Assembly (NCBI RefSeq): GCF_040802235.1
Contig: NC_133158.1
Coordinates: 40,614,001-40,678,000, forward strand
Direction: 5' to 3'
DNA: 64,000 bases
From: Manis javanica
Lineage: Eukaryota > Chordata > Mammalia > Pholidota > Manidae
Shown here piece after piece: positions 1 to 11,535 of this stretch; position 1 is the first letter of the stretch; the number at the start of each line of letters is the position of its first letter. The notes beneath the pieces were generated by a model, which did not search any database, was not told the origin of the DNA, and saw only the letters and a program-made list of their open reading frames with translations. The translations under genes and the position numbers were made by a program.

Positions 1-617
1 ACGGAGGGAGCTGCTGACTGATCATGCCTACATGATGAAGCTCCATAAAAATCTCCCAAGTACCGAGTTTGGAGAGCTTCCGGGTTGGTGAACACATGCA
101 TGGGTCATGAGGGGGGCACACCCAGTCCACAGGTACAGAAGTTCCTCTGCTTTGGGGACCCTCCCAGGCATCTAGCTATTTATCTGAATCCTTTCAAATA
201 TCCTTTGTAAAAAATCAGCCACAGTACGTAAACTATGTTCCTGGTTTCTCTGAGCCCCCCTTTCTCAAAGCCCAGATTCTGGAGTATTCCCATTCCTGAA
301 CCTTCCCTTAAAGTAGATGTTCTGTTGGTAAGAGCAAACCCCTTGGGGCTGGAGCAGAGGGCTGTCATGTGCAGAAAGCCACCTGATTGCTGCTGCCCCT
401 GTCAGAGCACCAGCGTACTTCTCCTGCCTTTCCTCTGGGGACACACATGGGTAGGATGGCCCCGATGACACCCAGGATGTCATTATATAGGATGTAAATA
501 ATACAGTGGCATTTACAGCGACCCAGTGTTGCCAAACACAGCATAACACAAACAACAACCAGGAAAGGAGGGCTTCACTCAGCCTGTCACTGGGGCAACA
601 AATGCACCCAGAAGGGG
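1..617. other. 5' flank of the first KRTAP10 gene
   Basis: No gene or repeat was recognised in the first 500 bases. The last 60 bases or so (about 560-617) resemble the flank of the second KRTAP gene at 7190-7246. Both have a GGAAGG/GGAAAGG run, a CTCAGCCTG element and GGGGCAACA ahead of the TATA box, which suggests a shared proximal promoter. Confidence 0.5.
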
Positions 618-625
618 TATAAAAG
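618..625 (+). promoter_or_regulatory. TATA box of KRTAP10 gene 1
   Basis: A perfect TATAAAAG lies 77 bases before the ATG at 702, in the context GGGGTATAAAAGC. The same element stands at the same distance class before the second and fourth KRTAP genes. Transcription would start about 25-30 bases downstream, giving a short 5' UTR that includes a CA repeat. Confidence 0.85.
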
Positions 626-640
626 CCAGCACCCTGGGTA

Positions 641-679
641 CCTCACACACACACACTCACTCACACACACACACACACC
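641..679 (+). repeat. CA-rich microsatellite in the 5' UTR of KRTAP10 gene 1
   Basis: An interrupted (CA)n tract (CACACA with CTCACT interruptions) lies between the TATA box and the start codon. Comparable tracts occupy the same place in all four KRTAP genes of this window, so the repeat was probably part of the ancestral unit. Confidence 0.85.
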
Positions 680-701
680 CTCCTCCAGCCAACCGCCCAG
701 C

Positions 702-1517
702 ATGGCCGCCTCCACCCTTTCCGCCTACTCCAGTGACCTGAGCTACGGCAGCCGGGTCTGCCTGCCCGGGTCCTGGGGCTCCTGCACCAGCCCCTCCTGG
801 CAGGGGGACGACTGCCCCAAGAGCTGCTGTGAGGCCCCCTGCTGCACCCCCAGCTGCTTCCAGTCCAGCTGCTGTGCCCTGGCCCCCTGCCTGACCCTCG
901 TCTGCAACCCCGTGAGCTGTGGGTGCAGCCCCTGCCAGTCAGCCTGCACCAGCTCATGCACACCCTCCTGCTGCCAGCTGTCTAGCTGCCAGCCCTCCTG
1001 CTGCGAGACCTCCACCCCATGCAAGCAGGCCTGCTGCGTGCCTGTCTGCTGCAAGCCCATCTGCTGCAAGCCCGGGTGCTGTAAGCTGGTCTGCTGCACG
1101 CCTGTCTGCTGTGAGGCCTCCACTTGCCCAACTTCCTCCTGCTGCCAGCCGTCTAGCTGCCAGCCCTCCTGCTACACTTCCTCCCCCTGCCAGCAGGCCT
1201 GCTGTGTGCCCGCCTACTGTAAGCCCGTGTGCTGTGTGCCCGTCTGCTCTGGGGCAGCCCCCTGCCCAGCTCCCCTGTGCTGCCAGCCCACCCCCTGCCC
1301 CCTGTCCTGCTGCAGACCCTCCTCCTGCATGTCCCTCATCTGCTGCCCTGTGTGCAGGCCCGCCTGCTGTGTGCCCACCTCCCCCTGCTGTGCCCCTGCC
1401 TCCCCCTGCCAGCCCAGCTGCTGCCGCCCGGCCTCCTGCGTGTCCCTGCTCTGCCGCCCCGCGTGCACCCGCCCTGCCTGCTGTGGCCCCACCCTGACCC
1501 AGAAGTCCTGCTGCTGA
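702..1517 (+). CDS. KRTAP10: Keratin-associated protein 10-type, high sulfur (gene 1, 271 aa)
   Basis: This intronless gene encodes a cysteine-rich hair keratin-associated protein. Such proteins form disulfide crosslinks with hair keratin intermediate filaments in the hair cortex or cuticle. The N-terminus ([16 protein letters not shown], residues 10-25) is the KRTAP10 family signature. The rest is built from CCxP, CCKP and CCVPVCC pentapeptide-like repeats rich in Cys, Pro and Ser. The ATG at 702 has a purine at -3 (AGCATGG) and follows the TATA box and CA-rich leader. The protein is about 60 residues longer than its three neighbours: residues about 150-178 repeat residues about 94-125, and a ten-residue tail ending QKSCC replaces the usual RPxCC end. 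Residue 9 is Tyr where the other three copies have Cys. The family is clear; the exact human counterpart cannot be assigned because the family evolves by duplication and conversion. Confidence 0.93.
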   Translation: MAASTLSAYSSDLSYGSRVCLPGSWGSCTSPSWQGDDCPKSCCEAPCCTPSCFQSSCCALAPCLTLVCNPVSCGCSPCQSACTSSCTPSCCQLSSCQPSCCETSTPCKQACCVPVCCKPICCKPGCCKLVCCTPVCCEASTCPTSSCCQPSSCQPSCYTSSPCQQACCVPAYCKPVCCVPVCSGAAPCPAPLCCQPTPCPLSCCRPSSCMSLICCPVCRPACCVPTSPCCAPASPCQPSCCRPASCVSLLCRPACTRPACCGPTLTQKSCC

Positions 1518-1771
1518 TGGGGTGCATCCCCCAACCCTCCTAGGACCAACTTTGACTTTCACCTGTAATCTTGGGAGCCTTGAGCCCCGTCTGGGCTCTC
1601 CTTCTGCCCCAGAGCCGCTACCTCTGCAGGCTGGGCTGAGCCCTCCCCGCCCACCGGCCCCAGCGGCTGGCTCTATTTCCTCCATGCCCTGCGTCTCACT
1701 AGGTCCTACTCTCCATCCCGGCTGGACTCTGTTGACAATGTTCTGCTCTCTGTAAGTGACCTGTCTGTCAC

Positions 1772-1777
1772 AATAAA
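1772..1777 (+). terminator. Polyadenylation signal of KRTAP10 gene 1
   Basis: AATAAA lies 255 bases after the stop codon and is followed by a GT/CT-rich stretch, which suits a short 3' UTR. It is the only canonical signal in the 3' flank of this gene. Confidence 0.75.
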
Positions 1778-1799
1778 GCCCCTGCCTGTCTCTCTCTGA

Positions 1800-4700
1800 A
1801 GGTCTTGAATGCATATCTGGGCGAAGCATGGGGATAAGGGCTGATGCGGCCTGGGCTTCCCTGAGACCTGGCTGTGGGCTGCATCTGGGGCAACAGCACC
1901 ACTGGGCAGGCCAGGCCTACCAGGTCGCCCTGCAGCCTCCAGCTCAGATAGACCCGCCTACTGGAGCCGCCTGTGCTTCTCAGAAATCAGTGAGGGATGG
2001 GGGCCGCTTGTCCAGGCCCTGGGCCTGTCACACTGAGGCCTTGGGGCTTTGCTAGGGGCAAAGGAGACCCCACTTAGTAAAGCATCTGCCTTCAGGGCGT
2101 GAAGCCCACCCAGGGCCAGCTTTGGGCAGGCTGGTGCCAATCACGTCCAGCGACCCCAGGCTCAGAGCGGGTGCTGCCCGCTGTGTGAAGGTACCAGGAT
2201 GGTGAGAGCCATGTGCAGTGACCATGGGGGCCTGTGTCAATCACGGCTGTCTGGGGAAATAACTAATGGGGTTGTGTGTGTGCACACAGCGATTCACGTT
2301 GAGGACGTGGCTCACGGGGCTGTGCAGACTGGAGGGTCGGAAGGCTCCAGGGCCGGCTCCCAGGGGCACCATGGTGCTGCATCCCAAGTGTGAAGGCTGT
2401 CTGCTGGTAGGATTTCCTCCTTGGTGGACCTCAGTCTTTTCCTTAAGGCCTTCAACTGACTGAAGGGCCCACCCATGTATGGCAGATAATCTGCTTTGCT
2501 CAGTCTGCTGATTCAAAGGTTATTCTCTTCTAAGAGATACCTTCAGCCCAGCATCCAGATGTGTTTGACTGAACATCTGGGCACATGCCTGGCCACGAAG
2601 ACACATAACATTAACCATCACGGGGGACCTATAGCCAGGATTCAGATATTTGGAAGTGGTGGGAACTCACTGGGTGCCTCCGGGAATTCAAGGAGTAAGG
2701 CTGGTTGCCTCTCAAAAAATACCCAGAGTGATTCACACTGATGCTGCAGAGCTGGGGCTGGGCAGGCACATCAGGAGGGCGCAGGACGCTGGGTTCCCAT
2801 GGGGAAGGGCTTTGGCCGGAAGGGCCTCAGATGCCCTCTGGCCACATTTGAGGGAAACCGAGGCACTGTACAGACCCTAGGTCAGAAGGAAGCAGGTGTC
2901 CCATGGAGGGCATTTCTTGGGCCCAAGCACCATTCCCACTTCCAGGGATCCCCACCCGAGAGCCTGCAGATGACAAGACAGCCCCCCATGAGCGCAGGTG
3001 GGGCAGCTGGGCTCCCGACCTCTGCCCTGCATGACCCACCCTCGTCTTCTGACCAACCCTCTCCTTCCAGGCCAGGGGCCTGCAGGCACCTGCCTCTCTC
3101 CAGCCGGTCCTCCGTCTGCGCACAGTCCTCAGCGTTGCCCTCTCGCTGTCCCCACAGACCTCTGAATTGGCTCAAGCCCTAGTGTGATGGCCCAGCCCAG
3201 GGGGACTGGGCACTATCTCCCTGGCAGCCACTCCCCACCACTCTTTAGAGTTTTTTACTCCTGAAGATACTTTAACCTGACCTTTTATTTCTTTACCTGT
3301 CTGTGTGTTTGTTTTACAGTCCGAGGGTGGGGACTACGTACCTTTGCATGTCCATTTCAGGGTTCTGCCATGCCTGCCTGGTCTTGCCTATGATGCCTTC
3401 TTTCCTGGCATGCTTAGTTATGTCTGGCTGAGTAATGGTCCTTGTCCTCGGCTCTGATTTCTGTCCCCTTCATCCCATAAAACTGTTTAATCCCAAGTTT
3501 CCAGATCAGCATGGGCCCTTGAAAACAAAGCAACTTCTGGTTCTGCTAAACACCTGGGCTCTTTGAGCTTAGATCAGAAAAAAGACCACATCTTTATTTT
3601 CAGGAACCTCTAACTGAAGTTCCTTTTGGTTGGGGATGTAGTCAGCAAACCCTAGTGGTAGTGGCAGAACTTGAGCCTTTGTCACCAGCAGAAACTAGAT
3701 CAGTGGGCCTCCCTGGGGCTGTTTAAGGTGGTCAGTCTGCACAGCCAGGTGGGCGTGACCCTGGGGGAGTGCCAGCTGCTGATGTCTTCATTCGTTTTTT
3801 TGCATTTAGTAATCAACTAAATCTCCTTTGTAACCTACTAGGCATTTTACTTTATTCATTTAATAACAGCCAAAGGTTTCTCAAGCTGGCTGGGGGTCCA
3901 CAGCATAGAGAGGGCCAAGGTTCCCTGACCTGCCTCCTGATTCCTGGTGCTCTTGACAGCTTTCCGTGGTTCCGGGAAGATGCCCCAGCGTTTCCCATTG
4001 TTTTTAGCAGGGCTCTTGGTTAAATCTCTGTAGTGACATTTGAGTCTCACTGGGACCATTTAGGCATTTTCCAGAGAGCTCCCCAGTGGGCCGCAGTGAG
4101 TCCATTCCTGAGGGTCCCTTCCCTTCCAGCTCTTGTACTTGAATAGACCCAGGTAGTGGGTATCCCCTAGCTTGTCGTGGGAAGTCTGTGCAAACCCAGT
4201 TCCAAGTCGGGAAGACCCTGCGCCAGGAGCGCAGCCCCTGCAGGGGAGGTCCTGGCGCCTTGACCTTTGCAGCTGCCCTGGAGGGAGGGGGCTCTGAGGC
4301 CCGCGAGCCTACCAGCCTGAGCCCCTGCCATGGGCACTTCTCCCCTGCCTTGTCAGACGGCCACACCCCCCGGCGGCTGGGGTGCTGGGAACCCACAAGC
4401 TCCCCGCATGCAGGGAGCCACCGCCGCCTCCTCCTGTCCGCTCCAGTCTCAGGCACGATTCGCGGAGCGGGAGCCCCGGGCAGGCTGGGCGTCTCCTGCT
4501 CTGCAGGACTTTCTGTTGTCCGGTTTGTTCCACGTGACAGTAGCTGCCATCTTTTTGGTTTTTACTTTACGAATCATTTCAAGAGATTCTTTTTCATCTA
4601 GTAAGAAATATTAGATGAAATTTACTTTATAACTGATAACTTAGCTCTGGATTCTGCCAGTTTGATAAAGTTCTGTGCTTTGTAAACTTTCTTTTTGTTT

Positions 4701-7040
4701 GTTTTGCTTTTTGTCTTTAAAATATCCACCATGGTATCTTTTCCTTCTACTTTTTCTGCTATTTTGAAAGAAAAATGTTCTGTTTGTACTTATACTATAC
4801 TGTTGAGTTTTCCTTCACATTTGTGTTTTAATAAAGTCATGAATGAAACAACACAATGTGAGAAGTTTCTATTTGAGGCAGAATTGACTTTGTTTCTCCC
4901 AACCTGGTCACCATCCCACCCACACCCTCCCACTTGTCCGTCTTTTTAGTGCCAGCTAAGTAGAGCTCTCCAACAGACACAGTGAGCAAGCCTCATATGT
5001 AATCGTAGTATCATAAAACCCACATTTAAAAATGAAACAGAAACAGTGAAATTAATTTAATAACATTTTATACAACCCAGGTATTCAAATTGTGATCATT
5101 TCATCATGTGGTACTGGCTACTTTTCAAGTGCTACATTTTCAGTGGCCACGTGTGGTTAGTGGCCCTCACACGATGCAGCACGGAATGGAGAGTCACTGT
5201 TCAGTAGGATGCATCATACCGTGCAAGGCAGAACAAAGTGCGATTTACATTTGCCTTTGGAACCAACCTCACTGGTTGTTTAGACGTACCCTGTGGTTTG
5301 ATTCTTGCGTCCGTGCCAGCCCGACGCTTCCTTATGTGTTCATTTGCCGAACTTCTGGTATTTTTTCAAGAGGGATGCCTGAGTGGAGTTCCATCTAAGG
5401 TCTTGCCTATGTGCAAATACGTTGCTGCTGTCTTTACTTGAGAAAGATGTAATGATTGGAAAAAAGAAAATATCAGCCTCAGTGCCCTATGTTCCCCAGA
5501 AGCTCTGAGCCTCTCACTGTTGGATGGAGGGGCAGTGGGGCCCTGGTGCTGGTCCGTCTCCGGGCAGCGTGCCCTTTCCCCCCGCGCAGCAGTGGGACTG
5601 ATCTCAAGCCTTTTCATTTAAGAACTTGCCGATCTGTGCACAGGGCAGACTCTGATGACCTGATGACCTGGAAACCCCCAAGTCCTCGCCCCGGAGATGC
5701 GCACCTTGTCCGCGCAGCCCAGAGCGCCTTGTCTGCAGTTGTTTCTTTGGTTGCTGTTTTGATCCTGATTGACGCTCTTCCCTCCCTAGCAACTGAGTTG
5801 CTGTTTCCATCTCAGCTTAACACACAGTCTATTTATAACATTTTCCCTCAGTTACCTTTTATTTCTGGTATGGATGGTACTACCAGCACTTCTGTCTGTA
5901 AAGCTGTGGAACTGCGCCTCCCTGGAGCTTGTTCCACCCCTTCCAGCCTCCACTGTGAATCTGCGACCCAGCTGCTCCTTCAGTGTCCTGGAGGCCTGGC
6001 TGCCTTCCATCTCCACCACTGTGCTTGGAATGGGAAGGGCCTGGTTCAGAGGGTGGGTCCTGTAAGCACCAGGCAGCTTCCAGTGCCACGTCGGCCACAT
6101 CAGGCCGCGCAACCTGAGCAGGCTGCTTGGTCTCTGTGCCCAGCCTCCTCGTCTGTTCACTCCCTCCCCAGCTGATGAGGTGATGGCGTGAAGGGCTCAG
6201 ACCACCACCTGCCATAGAACTTGTGCTCAGAAAACATTACCCAATATTAGCAGCATTGCCAGCAGTGCTGTGACCAGGACCGTTTTCTAAGGCAGTGAGG
6301 TTTCACCAAGTCTGGCTGTGTGGCTCTGTCCCAGGCTCCCTGGGACCATAGCTTCTTGTGTCCATGACCGAAACCTGGGGTTTCCTTCTGGGTGTTGCCC
6401 TAGACCCACAAGCCTCCATGGCTCACACGCAGTCTTCAGGAGCAGAGGCTCTCCCTGGACTAAGTCCTTCTGGGCATCGTCTTGAGTGAAGCGAATTCTG
6501 ACCAGTGTGTATGTGGTGGGTGTTTGCTCAGCCAGGGAGCGTGGAGGGCAGGGTGTGTACTGACAGCCACCCATGTCTGGGAGAAATACTGAGGGACACT
6601 GGACAACCCGGGTGAGCACCCCAGCCCGTCCTGGGCCCCCATGCCCACGTCACAGCCCCACTGACTCAGAGGCCATGTGCATCCCTGGTGAAGATGCTGC
6701 CCCTCGGTCCCTTTCACCTCTGGCCGTCCACACTCACAGCAGCTGCTCCTGCTGGAGCTGCTTCCCCAGGGCAGACCCCGGGCCTGGGGGGCGGCAAGGT
6801 GGTATCTGTGTGAGGATCTCCTCCTGCCCCTGTGGGAAGGTGGCATTTGACCGTCTCTCTGATCTAATCCTCTGAGCCAGTTGTACTTTTACAAGTTATA
6901 CAAGTGTCACTTTACATCAAAAATTTTAAATGGTCAAAGGTGATAAAAAAAATATGTAGAGCTGTCCTTACACAGGAAAGATGAAGCCAAAAATAGTCAC
7001 TTCAGAAAAGTGTCCACCTCTAAACCTCACAAATATTGTC
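1800..7040. other. Intronic DNA between KRTAP10 genes 1 and 2
   Basis: No coding exon was recognised. The segment is GC-rich and apparently unique to about 3200, then AT-richer to about 5450. I looked for the missing TSPEAR exons (signal peptide and the start of the laminin-G-like domain) and did not find them here. Only the dispersed element at about 5030-5225 stood out. Confidence 0.45.
5030..5225. repeat. Ancient dispersed repeat (class uncertain)
   Basis: The words CAAGTGCTACATTTTCAGTGG and GCCACGTGTGGTTAGTGGC resemble a common old mammalian interspersed element that carries 'tagccacatgtggctagtgg'. I think it is a non-autonomous DNA transposon but cannot name the subfamily. Confidence 0.4.
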
Positions 7041-7246
7041 CTCACATGTTTTCCATAACTTTTCTGAAGTCAAAAAAGGAGGTTCGTAACACATCCTGCA
7101 ACAACTCACAAGACCAATGAGCAAAACTAATTACAGAAAATAAATCAACACTAATAAGGGGTCTCCTGCACCAGCTCTTAGCACCAAGCAGGAAGGGAGG
7201 GCCTCCCTCAGCCTGCTGTTGGGGCAACACAAACACTGATGAAGGG

Positions 7247-7254
7247 TATAAAAG
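7247..7254 (+). promoter_or_regulatory. TATA box of KRTAP10 gene 2
   Basis: TATAAAAG lies 85 bases before the ATG at 7339, preceded by GAAGGG and followed by GC, as in gene 1. The upstream 50 bases (TTGGGGCAACAC and CTCAGCCTG) match the flank of gene 1. Confidence 0.85.
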
Positions 7255-7271
7255 CTGCAGCCCTGAGCACC

Positions 7272-7315
7272 TCACTCACACTCACACACTCACACACACA
7301 CACACACACACACAC
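7272..7315 (+). repeat. CA microsatellite in the 5' UTR of KRTAP10 gene 2
   Basis: A CTCACA/CACACA tract ends 23 bases before the start codon. It is purer than the matching tract of gene 1, so its length is likely to vary between individuals. Confidence 0.85.
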
Positions 7316-7338
7316 CCTCCTCCAGCCCACCACCCACC

Positions 7339-7965
7339 ATGGCCACCTCCACCCTGTCCATCTGCTCCAGCGACCTGAGCTACGGCAGCCGGGTCTGCCT
7401 GCCCGGGTCCTGGGGCTCCTGCACTGGCTCCTCCTGGCAGGGGGACGACTGCCCTGAGAGCTGCTGTGAGCCCCCCTGCTGTGCCCCCAGCTGCTGCCAG
7501 TCCAGCTGCTGTGCCCCGGCCCCCTGCCTGACCCTCGTCTGCACCCCCATGAGCTGTGGGTGCAGCCCCTGCCAGTCAGCCTGCACCAGCTCATGCACAC
7601 CCTCCTGCTGCCAGCTGTCTAGCTGCCAGCCCTCCTGCTGCACCTCCCCGTGCCAGCAGGCCTGCTGTATGCCCGTCTGCTGCAAGCCCATCTGCTGCAA
7701 GCCCATGTGCTGTGTGCCCATCTGCTCTGGGGCTGCCCCCTGCCCAGCGCCCCCATGCTGCCAGCCCACCCCCTGCCCCCCATCCTGCTGCAGACCCACC
7801 TCCTGTGTGTCCCTCATCTGCCGTCCCATGTGCAGGCCCACCTGCTGCATGCCCACCTCCCCCTGCTGTGCCCCTGCTTCCCCCTGCCAGCCCAGCTGCT
7901 GCCGCCTGGCCTCCTGTGTGTCCCTGCTCTGCCGCCCCACGTGCGCCCGCCCCACCTGCTGCTGA
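7339..7965 (+). CDS. KRTAP10: Keratin-associated protein 10-type, high sulfur (gene 2, 208 aa)
   Basis: This single-exon gene codes for a hair matrix protein expected to crosslink keratin filaments through cysteines. It starts [18 protein letters not shown] and continues with the family blocks [43 protein letters not shown] and CRPTCC at the C-terminus. The ATG at 7339 (ACCATGG) is a strong Kozak site. A 92-bp stretch (7550-7641) is identical to 913-1004 of gene 1, silent positions included, which points to recent gene conversion. The frame is intact, and the promoter is typical (TATA box, CA leader). It lacks the internal duplication seen in gene 1. Confidence 0.93.
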   Translation: MATSTLSICSSDLSYGSRVCLPGSWGSCTGSSWQGDDCPESCCEPPCCAPSCCQSSCCAPAPCLTLVCTPMSCGCSPCQSACTSSCTPSCCQLSSCQPSCCTSPCQQACCMPVCCKPICCKPMCCVPICSGAAPCPAPPCCQPTPCPPSCCRPTSCVSLICRPMCRPTCCMPTSPCCAPASPCQPSCCRLASCVSLLCRPTCARPTCC

Positions 7966-8884
7966 CCCACTCGATCCCCAGGCCAGAAGGGCTTGGTCCC
8001 TCAGCAGGAGGGGTGAGCACAGAGACACTGGCACTTAGCCTCCCCTAGGAGTTTAAACCCACAGAAAGAACACTTGTGGGGTATCTTCTCTGTGTCCCAG
8101 GAATCTGACAGCTGCTTCCACGGCCATCCCAGAACCCAAGCACAGGCCACCATCCTCATGGGCAACCCGATCCCCCCACCCCCATCCCTCCTGCTGTCCC
8201 GCCCCTCATCTGTCCCAAGGGAGCACCTAGCCGCCTGCCTGATAAGCTGGCTCTCTGCACCCTATATGCTGCTTGTGTCTTCTCTCCAGCTCCAAGTGGG
8301 GTGCAGCAGGGGCTGGGGGGAGGGTGCACCCCCAGGATGCCAGGACTCTGGAAGGTGACATCCCATGACTTTTCGTGGGGATAGAGAAGCAGGAAGATCC
8401 TGGAGTCCAGGGCCTGACAGGACACTGAGCGGCCACCTGTGCTGCTGGCTGAGGTCCCCAGCCAAGGCCCTGTGCTCTCCTGCCAACGTCCCCACATGAG
8501 CTAGGAGGTGGCACTGCAGCCACAGTCGATCACGAAGACCTCGGGAGGCCTGGCACTGCGGAAGCCCATCCCCACATCCTGCCTTCTCCTCCTGGCCCCC
8601 GTGGCCCTCCTTGCCAGTGTTCTTGCATCCTTGCTGGATCCTTGCTGCATCACAGGCCCCCTGTCCTGGAGGACACCCCTCTGCTCTCCTGCAGGCTCCT
8701 CTGCTCTGGTGCTGCACGCAGCCCCTGTCTGAGCCTGGCTCAGGGCTGGGCAGTGGCCTGAGGCGCTGCCCGCCCAGCCTGCTCCCTTCCCACTCTGTAA
8801 TCAGAGGGTCGGGTCAGCTTTCGATGCCTTAAGTTTCTCCCTCCTGCCCCTGGGCTCCTTTTTACCTGCCTCATGCATTTCCAC
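7966..8884 (+). other. 3' flank of KRTAP10 gene 2
   Basis: The first 20 bases after the stop (ACCCACTCGATCCCCAGGCC) match the 3' flanks of genes 3 and 4; similarity then fades. No second gene was recognised. If the AATAAA at 8885 is used, most of this would be 3' UTR. Confidence 0.4.
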
Positions 8885-8890
8885 AATAAA
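8885..8890 (+). terminator. Possible polyadenylation signal of KRTAP10 gene 2
   Basis: AATAAA lies 920 bases after the stop codon and is followed by CTCCTTGC. It is the first canonical signal downstream, but the resulting 3' UTR would be long for a KRTAP gene, so a variant signal closer to the stop may be used instead. Confidence 0.4.
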
Positions 8891-9329
8891 CTCCTTGCAA
8901 CCCACCCTGACTTGGCATTTACTTCTTAGGGGACCCAGTCTGCCAAATGCACCATTACTTTTGTACATACAAAGAAAAAAGGCACCTTACGGAGACCCAG
9001 TACTCTATCAGTGCTCTTACATGAACCCAAATAATTCACACCAGCCCCTTGTTGCCTTTCAAGTACTCCAGTCCATTCCAGGGGATTGGGCAACATCTTC
9101 ACTTCATCTCCATGCATCTCAATTCCAAACTTGATGGCTTCATCTGCTTGTTACTGGGGGGTATCACCTTTTCTTGGATCCTGCAAAGAACTTGCTTGTT
9201 TAAATATATAGATTTGTGGTGATCCCTCCAGCAGTGAGGATGTGCTTTGTTGAGGGAGAAGTGGAATATACCTTCGTGAGCTCTTACACCACACCTACAG
9301 TGGCTGCTATAATTTCAAGATGGATGGTA

Positions 9330-10010
9330 TTAAGTTAAAGATACATACTAGAAACCCTATAATGCAAATAAAATGTGACAGAATGTAAAACAAAGATCTT
9401 GGCTAGGAAGCAACAAAGGAAATTACATCAATTACAAACAAAATCAAGTCATCCAACAGAAGGCAGAAAATAGGGAAAGGGGAAGGAAGAGCACATGGGA
9501 CCAACAGAAACAATAGGAAGACAACACACTAAGCCTCACTGTGTCAACAATCACAGTAAATGTAAATGGTCTAAATTATCCAGTTAAGAGACAGAGACTG
9601 GTACATCAGTTAAAACAAAAATAAGGCCTAAATTTATGCAGCTTATAGGAAACTCCATTTAAATAGAAGATGAAAACCGGTTAAAAGTGAAAGATGGAAA
9701 AGGATATAGCAGGCCAACATTTATCATAGAAAGCTGCAGCAGTTACACTAATATCATAGGTATACATCCCACATCAAAGAATATTGCCAGGGACCAAGAG
9801 GGTCATTTCATAATGACAGAGGAGTCAATTAATCCCAAATGTTATGCACCTATTACTAGGACCTTCTAAGTACATGGATCGAAAACTGATAAATGGCAAT
9901 GAGATATGGACATAGCTAAGTTTATATTGTGAGATTTCAGTAATCCTCTCTCAATACCTTATGGAACAAATAGACAGAAAACTGAGAAGGATATAGACAG
10001 CTCAAGCAAT
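9330..10010 (+). mobile_element. Old L1 fragment, ORF2 part (left piece)
   Basis: The sequence follows mammalian L1 ORF2 in sense. AGTAAATGTAAATGGTCTAA at about 9555 and the GGGTCATTTCATAATGACA segment at about 9800 are typical ORF2 landmarks. It breaks off at about 10010 and resumes at about 11540, because a second L1 has inserted. Stops and indels show that it is dead. Confidence 0.8.
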
Positions 10011-11092
10011 CTTGAGAAAGAAGAACAAAGCTGGGGGGATCACACTCCTTGGTTACAAACTATACTACAAAACTACAGTAATCAAAACAGTATGGTACTG
10101 GCCCAAGAACAGATGCATACAGATCAGTGGAATGGAATAGAGAGCCCAGAAATAAACCCATACCTATGTGGTCAATTAATAGATGAGAAAGGAGGCAAGG
10201 ATATGAAATGGGAAAAAGACGGTTTCTTCAATAAATGGTGGTGGAAAACCAGACAGCTGCACACAGAAGAATGAAACTGGATGTCGATGTCTAACACCAT
10301 ACACAGAAATAAACTCAAAAGGGATGAAAGACCTAAAAATAAGACCAGAAACCATAAAACTCCCAGAAGAAAACATAGGCAATAAACTCTCAAACAACAG
10401 TCTTAGTAATTTCTTTCTGGATATGTCTCCCCAGGCAGGGCAAAGAAAAGCAAAAAATAGACAAGTGGGACCACATCAAACTAAGAAGCCTCTGCACAGC
10501 AAAGGACACCATCCACAGAACAAAAAGGCAGCCTGCCAAGTGGGAGAATACATTCGCGAATGATAAATCAGATCAGGGACTAATATCCAAAGTATATGAA
10601 GAACTCATACACCTCAACACCCAAAAACATCCAATTTCAGGCAGAGGGCCTGAATAGACATTTTTCTAAAGAAGACATGTGAAGGCCAATAGGCACATGA
10701 AAAGATGCCCAACATCACTGATCATCAGGGAAATATAAATCAAACCCACGATGAGGTGTCACCTCACACCAGTCAGAATGGCTAACATCAACAAGGCAAG
10801 AATTAACAAGTGTCGGTGAACACGTGGACAAAAGGGAGCTCATGCATGCTGGTGGGACTGCACACCGGTGCAGCCACTCTGGGGGGTGGTATGGAGGTTT
10901 CTCAGAAAACTAAAACTAGAAATACCACCTGACCAGCAATTCCACTTCTGGGAATTTACAGGAAGAAAACAAAATCAATAATCCACAAAGATATATGCAC
11001 ACCTATGCTTACTACAGCATTATTTATACTATCCAAGATATGGAGGCAACCTAAATGTCCGTGCAGATGAATGGACAATGAGTATGTCATGT

Positions 11093-11130
<38 letters not shown>

Positions 11131-11535
11131 GAATATTACTCAGCCATAAAATCGAATGAAATCTTGCCATTTGTGACATGGATGGACCTAGAGGGTATTA
11201 GGTTACATGAAATAAGTCAAGCAGAGAAAGACAAATACCCTGTGATTTCACCTAAATGTTGACTCTAAGAAGTAAAACAAGTGAACAAACAAACAAAGCT
11301 GAATCAAACTCATAAACATGACAACAGACTGCTGGTTGCAGTAGGGGACGGGCTGGAGAATAGGAGAAACAATGAAGGGGGAAAATTAACCAGAATGTTT
11401 GGTGCCTTGATCTGGGTGATGTGTGTACATGTGCCAAAATTCATCCAGCTCTACACTGAGATTTGTGCATTTGTTTGTATGTACCTCAATATAAAAAATT
11501 TTAATAAAATTCACAAGAAAACAAGAGGGGTATAG
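10011..11535 (+). mobile_element. 5'-truncated L1 inserted into the older L1
   Basis: This is the 3' part of an L1 ORF2 plus the 3' end, in sense. Landmarks are ATCAAAACAGTATGGTACTGG (about 10081), TGGAGGTTTCTCAGAAAAC (about 10890) and GGAATATTACTCAGCCATAA (about 11130). A CA microsatellite at 11094-11127 lies in it. The reading frame is broken. Flanking sequences at about 9988-10010 and 11528-11553 resemble each other like a decayed target-site duplication. Confidence 0.8.

Noticed and set aside
954-1829. 291-codon open frame on the - strand across KRTAP10 gene 1, plus several other long frames
   Set aside because: The coding sequence is rich in TGC and CCC codons, so other frames and the reverse strand rarely meet stops. 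The products are low-complexity Ala/Gly/Pro or Gln-rich strings with no family features. The same shadows appear over all four KRTAP genes.
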